Below, piece after piece: positions 1-5,675 of a stretch of DNA of 7,284 nt (positions are counted from its first letter, which is position 1; every line of letters starts with the position of its first letter). Below the pieces are notes generated by a model that saw nothing but the letters and a program-made list of their open reading frames with translations, did no database searches and had not been told where the DNA came from. A program made the translations under genes and the position numbers. Source of the stretch: CAZKXX01 sp964556705 (GTDB lineage: Bacteria > Acidobacteriota > Terriglobia > UBA7540); contig CAZKXX010000136.1 of assembly GCA_964556705.1 (NCBI GenBank), positions 1 to 7,284 on the forward strand, read 5' to 3'.

Positions 1-317
1 ATGTCTTCAGTAACGACCTGGGCGGCGGTGAGAACGATGTTCTCAACCCGCACCGCCCGAAATCCGCTGGCCTTGATCTCCACCGCGTAAGTCCCCACGG
101 GGAGGGCCGGGAAGCGATAGAGCCCGGCGCCCGTCGTCTGCGTGGAGTAAGTGACGTTGGTCGCCTGGTTCGTGGCCGTCACCGTCACGTTGGGGACCAC
201 TGCGCCCGTCGGGTCCGTCACCGTTCCCGTCAACTGCGCGTTCCCCTGCGCGTAACCTGTGATCGCCGTGGCCAATGCAAATCCCAGGGCCAAAGCGAAC
301 AGATGGATTTTTCTCAT
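1..317 (-). CDS. Partial N-terminus of an Oar-like TonB-dependent receptor / carboxypeptidase-regulatory-like domain protein
   Basis: About 105 residues are visible before the gene leaves the window; no stop codon interrupts the frame. Residues 1-23 form a Sec signal peptide: basic MRK, a hydrophobic core, and a likely cleavage after GYA. From about residue 28 comes a carboxypeptidase-regulatory-like beta-sandwich, with the typical GTVTDPTGAVVPNVTVTA start, then a Y-R-F-P-A-L-P-V-G-T-Y stretch and a K-A-S-G-F element. In Acidobacteria this module usually begins very long outer-membrane TonB-dependent receptors that import large substrates, so a receptor is the most likely identity. The barrel and plug lie outside the window, so another secreted CarboxypepD_reg protein remains possible. 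The ATG at 317 is supported by the signal peptide and by AAGGAG 10 nt upstream (328-333). Confidence 0.85.
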   Translation of the reverse strand, partial: MRKIHLFALALGFALATAITGYAQGNAQLTGTVTDPTGAVVPNVTVTATNQATNVTYSTQTTGAGLYRFPALPVGTYAVEIKASGFRAVRVENIVLTAAQVVTED

Positions 318-327
318 GTCTCCAAAT

Positions 328-333
328 CTCCTT
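328..333 (-). promoter_or_regulatory. Ribosome binding site of the receptor-type gene
   Basis: On the minus strand this is AAGGAG, 10 nt before the ATG at 317. The spacing is slightly long. A second GGAG lies only 2 nt from the ATG, too close to work well. The site fixes the start together with the signal peptide. Confidence 0.6.
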
Positions 334-362
334 GTTATGCGAATACAGTGCTGCCGGAACAA
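334..362 (-). promoter_or_regulatory. Weak candidate sigma70-type promoter for the receptor-type gene
   Basis: On the minus strand TTGTTC (357-362) is followed after 17 nt by CATAAC (334-339). They match the -35 consensus at 3 of 6 positions and the -10 at 4 of 6. The -10 box abuts the ribosome binding site, so the 5' untranslated leader would be very short. This is only a candidate; the promoter may lie elsewhere in the 403-nt gap. Confidence 0.15.
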
Positions 363-622
363 AACGGCTTGAATCTTGGAATCAACTGTTGAATATCCTG
401 CCGAAACCGAGAGAGAAGGTCGCGCCTAAGGCAAAACGTTGAGATTGTATACGCCTTCCCCATATTCGACAAGTATTTGTGATATGCAACCCTGCCCATC
501 CCCCACGATACGATACAGTCCACTCTGCCCTTCAGCAGGACGGACAATCCCTCCGAGGCAATCAGGATTCCACATGAGTTGTTTACACTAACGTGCTTTT
601 TTTCATTAAGATACGTCTCTTG
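335..622 (-). pseudogene. Possible remnant of a periplasmic substrate-binding protein
   Basis: A stop-free stretch of 95 codons ends in TAA at 335-337 and is bounded upstream by an in-frame TGA at 623-625. Its middle reads L-L-K-G-R-V-D-C-I-V, then G-R-V-A-Y-H-K-Y-L, and later R-R-D-L-L-S-R-F-R-Q-D-I-Q-Q-L. This order (LxxGRVD, a hydrophobic strand, then a helix like RxDLLxRFxxDIxxL) is what the C-terminal lobe of SBP_bac_3-type solute-binding proteins looks like. There is no ATG, only a TTG at 547, no convincing ribosome binding site and no signal peptide, and codon use is less GC-biased than in the neighbours. If real, it is a decayed or horizontally acquired fragment. It could also be a chance open frame. 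Confidence 0.3.
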
Positions 623-671
623 TCAGAGATCTCGCGCTGGGGCCGCTATGCCAAATTGTAGAATCTATACC

Positions 672-689
672 AAAAAACGTATTCACGCC
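672..689 (-). terminator. Weak intrinsic terminator candidate after the deacetylase gene
   Basis: On the minus strand, about 33 nt past the deacetylase stop, a small stem (CGT, loop GAAT, ACG, extendable by G-T pairs) is followed directly by six T (672-677). The stem is short and weak, so efficient termination is doubtful. Its position is the only strong point in its favour. Confidence 0.25.
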
Positions 690-720
690 TGACATTTTGT
701 TTGCAGCGCCCTACTTTTGG

Positions 721-2292
721 TCAGCCGGACCTACTGAATTTGGCAGGCTTTAGTGTCCAGCTTTGAAGCTTGGCCAGTTGCATCATTCGGGGCGCTCGGA
801 AGCCTTCGGGGTGGATGACCCAGTTCCAAAGGTCGGGTGAATCGTCCGCGACATGCTCGGCAGCGGCGAGCCGGGCAGCCGGAAAACTTACGGTCTCGGG
901 CGGCTCCGCTTTGATGAGGAGTCGCGTCGTGACCTGCGCCAGCGCCACCAGATAGCTCTCCGGCGAAGCCGCGCGGCTGCCCAGCCACACGACATTCGGG
1001 ATCTGTCCCTTTTTCTCCACGAACTCGAGAACATCCAGAGTCGCGCGGGCGAATTGCCACCAGGGCACAGTCAAGTCAATCGGCTGTGAACCCCAATTTG
1101 GCTCCGCCGGTGCCGCCGGCCCGTAGGGTGTGCCGTCCATGAGGATGGGTTGCGGCGGGTCGCGGCGCAGCACGCCGCCCACGTAGCGCACCAGCAGATA
1201 GAACGCTTCGCTTGCCGAGAGCGCGAACTCGCCGTGGTCCTGAAAACTGACCTCCGGGTCCACCTGACGGGCCACGTCGCCGATCTCCTCCGCCGAATAG
1301 GCGCGGCGTTGCGCGCGGTCGCGGTAGAGCGCCAGCGCCTGCGAGGCGGTGATGAAAGTCGTCTTCGGAAACGACTTCATGTGGCGAACGAGTTCTTCGA
1401 AGAAGTTGAAAGCGCGCTCGCTTTCTTCCGAAGAGACCATCGCCGGAACTTTCCACGCCTCGGGCGGCGGGTTGGCCCCGCGCGAAAAATTGAGCCCGTC
1501 CCAGAACTCGCGATGGATGAATTCACAGGGGTGAAAGTAAAGGCTGATGAGTCCGCCGTCGCGGCGCGACGTGAAGCGAAGGTAGAACTCCTGATAGCGC
1601 GCTTTGGCTTCCGCGAGGTTCGTCCACCCTTCGTCCGGCTTGAGCTGCGACCCTTCGCGAGTATTGAAGATGTTGAGCAGACCCCCGTACCAGAAGGGCT
1701 TGCCTTCCAGCCCGACGTGGCGGCCTTCGTCGAGATAGACGCGCACGCCCCAACGGCGCAGCGCCGCGTAGGACTGCGGCGTCCAGGAACTTCCCGGCTG
1801 GCCGTAGCAGGAAGGCGTCTGGGCAAAGATGCGCCGGACGTCGTCGTAACCGGAGCGTTCGCGGCGATGAAACTCCTCCACGCCCTGGTCCCAGTCGAGC
1901 GCCGAGCAATAAACCGCCGGCGTGGGATGCTGGCTGTGGGTGTTCGAGTGATAGCCGATCTCGTGCTGGGCGAGCGCGGCGATCACGTCGCTGCGCCGGC
2001 GCTGGTCGAGGACGCGAGCCTTCTCGCCCACCACCTTGAACGTCGCCCGCACATTCTGGTTCGTGAGAAACACGGCGAGGCGTTTGGCGGCGTCATCGCT
2101 CTGCGGAAGGATATAGTCCTCGGTGTCAAACCAGATGACGACGAAAACGCGGCCCGGCGCGGGGTCTTGAAGGGCGCCTTCCGGGCGCGGCCGGGAAGGC
2201 CTTAAAATCTGCGCGGCGGCCGAGAGTGCGGAAATCCCGCTGAGCGGGACGGCGGGGAGCAGTTTGAGCAGGTTCCGGCGAGAAAGAGGCAT
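721..2292 (-). CDS. Tat-exported polysaccharide deacetylase-like protein (NodB/CE4 fold) with a repeat-like C-terminal module
   Basis: This encodes 523 residues from the ATG at 2292. Residues 4-10 are SRRNLLK, a twin-arginine motif, followed by a hydrophobic stretch ending near AAA, so a folded export route to the periplasm or surface is likely. A divergent polysaccharide deacetylase domain covers about 47-325. FDTED (55-59) stands for the metal-binding Asp motif, HSNTH (115-119) for the His motif, C-Y-G-Q-P-G-S-S-W (162-170) for the motif 3 loop, and YFHP (252-255, H254) for the late catalytic His. Such enzymes remove N- or O-acyl groups from glycans; the substrate here is unknown. Residues about 357-454 resemble pseudomurein-binding repeats. 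The frame is open upstream to a TTG at 2400, but that extension precedes the Tat signal and is probably untranslated. No strong ribosome binding site is seen, only a GAGG about 14 nt upstream. Confidence 0.82.
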   Translation of the reverse strand: MPLSRRNLLKLLPAVPLSGISALSAAAQILRPSRPRPEGALQDPAPGRVFVVIWFDTEDYILPQSDDAAKRLAVFLTNQNVRATFKVVGEKARVLDQRRRSDVIAALAQHEIGYHSNTHSQHPTPAVYCSALDWDQGVEEFHRRERSGYDDVRRIFAQTPSCYGQPGSSWTPQSYAALRRWGVRVYLDEGRHVGLEGKPFWYGGLLNIFNTREGSQLKPDEGWTNLAEAKARYQEFYLRFTSRRDGGLISLYFHPCEFIHREFWDGLNFSRGANPPPEAWKVPAMVSSEESERAFNFFEELVRHMKSFPKTTFITASQALALYRDRAQRRAYSAEEIGDVARQVDPEVSFQDHGEFALSASEAFYLLVRYVGGVLRRDPPQPILMDGTPYGPAAPAEPNWGSQPIDLTVPWWQFARATLDVLEFVEKKGQIPNVVWLGSRAASPESYLVALAQVTTRLLIKAEPPETVSFPAARLAAAEHVADDSPDLWNWVIHPEGFRAPRMMQLAKLQSWTLKPAKFSRSG

Positions 2293-2424
2293 GAAGGTGA
2301 CGGCCTCGCGAGTCCTGCGCCCGGCGCGGTCACCCGGACCGGCCGCGACGCGGGCCTCGGCGATGTTATCACCATCAACGGAGAGACCGAAAGGGGCCAA
2401 GGCGGCGGCTCGTCGCCCACCGGA

Positions 2425-3789
2425 TCAGCGGACTTCGAGGCTGCGGAGCATGGCCGTAAACGTGGGTCGATAGGACTCCAATGCGGATTGCGGCGCGATA
2501 AAGACGATGGCCAGAACGCCTTCGCGCGCCCCTACGGTGATGAGGTGGTCCGTCTCCTTCTGCCCGCCGAGGGGAGAATCGTTTTCGAGGACGGTGGAAA
2601 GCGCCGCGCGCCCGCTCACGCGGGTGGTCGTCTGGCTGACGACCCGCAGATTGGGGTTCGATTTGCGCAGCGCTTCGAGGATTTCTCCGGTGGCCTCGCG
2701 AAGGTTCCAGCCACGCGGCGAGTGGCGAAACACCTGCGCGCCGTAAGCCTGCGCCGAGCCCCCGCTCGGCGTGCTCAGGATTCCGCCCGGCGGCGCCAGC
2801 ACCACGCCGTCGGCATTCGATTCCGTCTGCCAGTTGTCCGGAAAGTTGATGGCGAACCGCTCGTCGGAGAAGCGCACCAGACGGCCGGAGGGCGCGGGCG
2901 GCGCCGAGGGAGCCGCGGCCGCGGCCGGCCTGCCTTTGGGCGGTGGCGGCAGCCCCAGCGTCTTGCGCTTGATGGCCTGGAATTCCGGCGAATCGCGCCG
3001 CCCCTCCTTCGAAGGCCCGAGCTGCGGAATGAATGCGTCCACGCGCTTGATGCGGTTTTCCGGATTCGGATGCGAGGCGAAGAACTCCATCCCGCGCTGC
3101 GGGTACTTTTTCTGGATGATTTCGAAAAACTCCGCCATGGCCTTCGGGTCGTAGCCGGCATGGTAAAGCATGTACGTCCCCACCTGGTCCGACTGTGACT
3201 CGGCAGTGCGTGAATTGCGCAGAAGAATCGAATTGACGCCCAAACCGATGCCCAATTGCGCGAGCTGGCCCGACAGGCTCCCGCCCTGGCCGAGAAATCC
3301 TCCCAGAATGGCAAGCGGCATCTGCGCCAGCATCGCCTGTGAAACTCGATTCGTGCCATGGCGCATCACGACGTGGCCAATCTCGTGGGCGAGCACTCCG
3401 GCGACCTGCGCTTCGTGATCGGCCGCTTCCAGGATGCCCCGGTTCAGGTAGATGAAGCCGCCCGGAAGGGCGAAGGCGTTGATTTCTGAACTGTTCACCA
3501 CTTTGAAGGTCCAGGGGTAGCTGGTCTCTTCGGGCGTGTACTGCGCCAAGTGCTTCCCGAGCTGGGAAACGTAGTTGACGATTTCCGGATCGTTCAGAAG
3601 CTGGACTTCTTTCTCGATTTCCTGCGCGGCTTCCTGGCCGAGCTGGATGTCCTGCTTGACGGAAAAGAGATTGAATCCCGGACGGAATTTCGGTTTCTGC
3701 GCCGACGCTGCGAGCGGCGCGGAAACGACGGCCGCAAGAAGGAGCACCACACCAAGTCTTGTTCCTGATACTCGACGCCCTCTCATCAT
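2425..3789 (-). CDS. Secreted M48 family zinc metalloprotease with an added C-terminal domain
   Basis: This encodes 454 residues. Residues 1-30 are a Sec signal peptide with likely cleavage after ASA. The peptidase domain follows: HEIGH at 135-139 supplies two zinc-binding His and the catalytic Glu, and E197 in S-R-T-A-E-S-Q-S-D is the third zinc ligand, with D201 of the usual ExxxD motif kept. The family hallmark A-S-H-P-N-P-E-N-R-I is at 238-247. This matches BepA/YfgC-like periplasmic proteases, which act in outer-membrane protein quality control. It lacks the TPR region of BepA. Instead a Pro/Ala-rich linker (about 281-302) leads to a domain (303-454) beginning R-F-S-D-E-R-F-A-I-N-F-P-D-N-W, similar to PsbP/DcrB-like folds. 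Start: ATG at 3789 or the next codon, with AAGG about 7 nt upstream. It is separated from osmC by 171 nt and may have its own promoter. Confidence 0.9.
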   Translation of the reverse strand: MMRGRRVSGTRLGVVLLLAAVVSAPLAASAQKPKFRPGFNLFSVKQDIQLGQEAAQEIEKEVQLLNDPEIVNYVSQLGKHLAQYTPEETSYPWTFKVVNSSEINAFALPGGFIYLNRGILEAADHEAQVAGVLAHEIGHVVMRHGTNRVSQAMLAQMPLAILGGFLGQGGSLSGQLAQLGIGLGVNSILLRNSRTAESQSDQVGTYMLYHAGYDPKAMAEFFEIIQKKYPQRGMEFFASHPNPENRIKRVDAFIPQLGPSKEGRRDSPEFQAIKRKTLGLPPPPKGRPAAAAAPSAPPAPSGRLVRFSDERFAINFPDNWQTESNADGVVLAPPGGILSTPSGGSAQAYGAQVFRHSPRGWNLREATGEILEALRKSNPNLRVVSQTTTRVSGRAALSTVLENDSPLGGQKETDHLITVGAREGVLAIVFIAPQSALESYRPTFTAMLRSLEVR

Positions 3790-3960
3790 GACCCTGCCTT
3801 CCCGCCGCCCGAATCGAATTCCTCCACCCGGGGGCCGCCCCCGCGGCGGGCGCCCACCCGTGCCTCGTGGGGTTGGATGCGTTCCGCGCCCGCGTGTCGC
3901 CTCAGTCGGCGGCGGGGCAGGTCGCCCCTTCCCCGCCGCGATCCAACGTCCACGAATCCC
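3790..3960. repeat. GC-rich intergenic region with several inverted repeats
   Basis: Three arrangements are visible. GCGGCGGGG (3909-3917) pairs with CCCCGCCGC (3931-3939), 9 perfect bp with a 13-nt loop; GGGGC (3914-3918) can alternatively pair with GCCCC (3924-3928). GTTGGAT (3872-3878) pairs with ATCCAAC (3941-3947), enclosing the first hairpin. CGGGGG (3829-3834) pairs with CCCCCG (3838-3843) with a 3-nt loop. None is followed by a T run, so these are not standard intrinsic terminators. They could be factor-dependent terminator or mRNA-stabilising structures after osmC, or a leader structure of the protease gene. Confidence 0.55.
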
Positions 3961-4386
3961 TCAGACCAGCTTCGCCTTCAGGCTGATTTGCGGTCCCGCC
4001 AGCGCCTTCGAAACCGGGCACCCTTTCTTGGCGCCTTCGGCGTGTTCGAGGAACGTTTTTTCATCAATGTTCGGAATCTGCGCTTCCGTCTCGAGTTCAA
4101 TCTTAGTAATGGCGAACCCGTCCGAAACCTGTTCGAGATGCACTTTGGCGACGGTGTGAATGCGCGTCGGCGTGAACCCGGATTTTCCCAGCCCGGCCGA
4201 GAGCGCCATCGAGAAGCATCCGGCGTGCGCCGCGCCGATCAGCTCCTCGGGGTTGGTTCCCTGTCCGCTCTCAAAGCGGGACGGGAAGGAATACTTCCCC
4301 TCAAAGGCCCCGCTTCCCAGTTTCATCGTTCCCTGTCCCTCTTTCAGATTCCCCTTCCATACCGCTTCTGCCTTTCGAACCGCCAT
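3961..4386 (-). CDS. osmC: OsmC family organic hydroperoxide-reducing peroxidase
   Basis: This encodes 141 residues, the normal length for the family (E. coli OsmC has about 143). It is a cytoplasmic thiol peroxidase that reduces organic hydroperoxides and is usually stress-induced. The two redox cysteines are C57 in H-A-G-C-F-S-M-A-L and C123 in K-G-C-P-V-S-K-A-L. R37 in S-R-F-E, which activates the peroxidatic cysteine, and E48 in G-T-N-P-E-E-L-I-G are also present. Motifs such as G-T-N-P-E-E-L-I-G-A-A-H-A and G-F-A-I-T-K-I match E. coli OsmC nearly residue for residue, placing it in the OsmC rather than the Ohr subgroup. The ATG at 4386 has a very strong ribosome binding site. The gene begins 65 nt after the dehydratase-like gene, so cotranscription is possible; I see no convincing promoter in the gap. 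Confidence 0.95.
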   Translation of the reverse strand: MAVRKAEAVWKGNLKEGQGTMKLGSGAFEGKYSFPSRFESGQGTNPEELIGAAHAGCFSMALSAGLGKSGFTPTRIHTVAKVHLEQVSDGFAITKIELETEAQIPNIDEKTFLEHAEGAKKGCPVSKALAGPQISLKAKLV

Positions 4387-4393
4387 CTGAAGT

Positions 4394-4402
4394 CCTCCTT
4401 TT
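4394..4402 (-). promoter_or_regulatory. Strong ribosome binding site of osmC
   Basis: The minus strand reads AAAAGGAGG and ends 7 nt before the ATG at 4386. It is the strongest Shine-Dalgarno match in the window and suggests high expression of the peroxidase. Confidence 0.85.
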
Positions 4403-4451
4403 GAATGAATACCGGTCAGTCTAGTTTAATCCATCGTGCGGCGGAACTTGA

Positions 4452-5675
4452 CTACCAGTTCGTGAGCGAGCCGTCCGGGCGCCAGAACATCGGCACCGGG
4501 CGCGAGCGCTCGGTGATTTCTGCCGCCAACTGGAGCGGCTTGGGATCTAACGTCACGCCCAGCCCCGGGCGCCGGCTCGGCCACATCTTGCCGTTTCGAA
4601 AATCGAAAGACTCGGGCAGGTGCGGGTACTTTTGCGTCCCGTCCCCGAGCACTTCCATCAGCACGGGCCCCGAGAAAACGCCGCAGGCGTGCACCAGGGC
4701 TGCCTCCGACACCGGCCCCGTAAAGTGCGGGACGAGGCCGACGTAGTGGGTCTCGCAGAGTGCGGCGAGTTTGATGAATTCCGTGATCCCGCCGCAATTC
4801 GGAATCGTCACCCGCGAGTAGTCAATCCATCGTCGCTCAACTAATTCGTTGATTTCCCACCGCGAGCCGAAATGCTCGCCGACGGCGATGGGAACTTTGA
4901 CCATCTGGCGGACTTCGCGATAGACGCCGGGATTCTCCGAACGAACCAGGTCCTCGGCGAAATAGGGTTCGAGCGGCTCAATCAGCGTGCTCAGGCGGAC
5001 GGCATCCGCCAGGTCGAGCCGCGTGTGGTAGTCAATCGCCCAGTCGCCGTCTTTGCCCACACCTTCGCGGATCTCGGCGCATTGTTCGTAGGTCTTGCGG
5101 ACCATGGCGCGCGAGTTGAACGGTTCGTCGCGCCCCGGGTCGGCCACGGAAGTCCGATAAGCGCGGAACCCGGCTTCGATGCAGTGCCGCGCCGTTTCCT
5201 TGAGCGTGCCCTGTCGCGGATAGGCCGTCGAATAACACTCGATGTGATCGCGCACCAACCCGCCCAGCAGCTCGTACACCGGAACGCCCAGCGCCTTGCC
5301 CTTGATGTCCCAGAGCGCCAGGTCGATTGCTCCGAGCGAGTGCAGCTTCTCGCGCCCGGGCGGATAGAAGTAACCGCGGTACATCACCTGCCACAGGTGC
5401 TCGATGCGCCCGGCGTCCTCGCCGATGATCATCGCGGCGCACTGCTTGATCCCTTCGAGCTCCCCGCCCTCGCCGATCCCCGTGATGCCCTGATCCGTCT
5501 CGACCGTGACGATGTGGAAACTCTGGTTGATCTGCGGGCGCGTGTCCGGATTATGATAGAAGCGCACGCGGGTGATTTTGAGCGGAGAAGTCGGCTTCGC
5601 CGCCGCGAGACTTGGAGAGGCCGCGAGCCCCGCGCCGCCCGACGCCACGGATTTCAGGAAAGACCGCCGTTGCAT
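4452..5675 (-). CDS. Tat-exported enolase-superfamily dehydratase (mandelate racemase / galactonate dehydratase-like)
   Basis: This encodes 407 residues from the ATG. Residues 2-8 are QRRSFLK, a near-ideal Tat motif, with a hydrophobic stretch to about 26, so the folded enzyme is likely exported. It then has the capping domain and the TIM barrel of the mandelate racemase/muconate lactonising family. Visible active-site residues: metal ligands D215, E241 and E267 (in A-I-D-Y-H, F-A-E-D-L and V-G-E-H), the base H317 in L-V-P-H-F, E341, and H217, which matches the general acid of E. coli galactonate dehydratase. The C-terminus (R-P-G-L-G-V-T-L-D, then S-L-T-N-W) also resembles that enzyme. An acid-sugar dehydratase is most likely; the substrate cannot be read. 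The usual EEP at the second ligand is EDL here. The start overlaps the eno stop by one base (TGATG). A GTG one codon upstream (5678) is possible but sits too close to the ribosome binding site. Confidence 0.88.
   Translation of the reverse strand: MQRRSFLKSVASGGAGLAASPSLAAAKPTSPLKITRVRFYHNPDTRPQINQSFHIVTVETDQGITGIGEGGELEGIKQCAAMIIGEDAGRIEHLWQVMYRGYFYPPGREKLHSLGAIDLALWDIKGKALGVPVYELLGGLVRDHIECYSTAYPRQGTLKETARHCIEAGFRAYRTSVADPGRDEPFNSRAMVRKTYEQCAEIREGVGKDGDWAIDYHTRLDLADAVRLSTLIEPLEPYFAEDLVRSENPGVYREVRQMVKVPIAVGEHFGSRWEINELVERRWIDYSRVTIPNCGGITEFIKLAALCETHYVGLVPHFTGPVSEAALVHACGVFSGPVLMEVLGDGTQKYPHLPESFDFRNGKMWPSRRPGLGVTLDPKPLQLAAEITERSRPVPMFWRPDGSLTNW

Larger units (their letters stand above)
318..720. 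other. 403-nt AT-richer intergenic region
   Basis: This gap separates the deacetylase stop (721) from the receptor start (317). It is visibly richer in A and T than the flanking genes, with runs such as seven T at 597-603 and six A at 672-677. It holds a possible degraded substrate-binding-protein fragment, a weak terminator candidate and the receptor leader, each listed separately. I see no tRNA, no strong promoter and no intact gene on either strand. Confidence 0.7.

Noticed and set aside
1150..2205. 351-codon open frame on the plus strand
   Set aside because: It lies antisense to the deacetylase gene, is low in complexity with many Arg/Ala/Val as expected from GC-rich antisense frames, and shows no recognisable domain, while the minus-strand frame has clear motifs.
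2293..2400. N-terminal extension of the deacetylase to a TTG at 2400
   Set aside because: The added 36 residues would place the Tat signal internally. The ATG at 2292 begins exactly at the signal peptide, and the open stretch is explained by high GC content.
2293..2424. Promoter candidate with a GATAAC -10-like box before the deacetylase
   Set aside because: The only partner at a suitable distance (TTTCGG) matches the -35 consensus poorly, so I could not support it.
4387..4451. Promoter for osmC in the 65-nt gap
   Set aside because: TAAACT is a partial -10, but the hexamer at the correct spacing (CAAGTT) is a poor -35. Read-through from upstream is equally likely.
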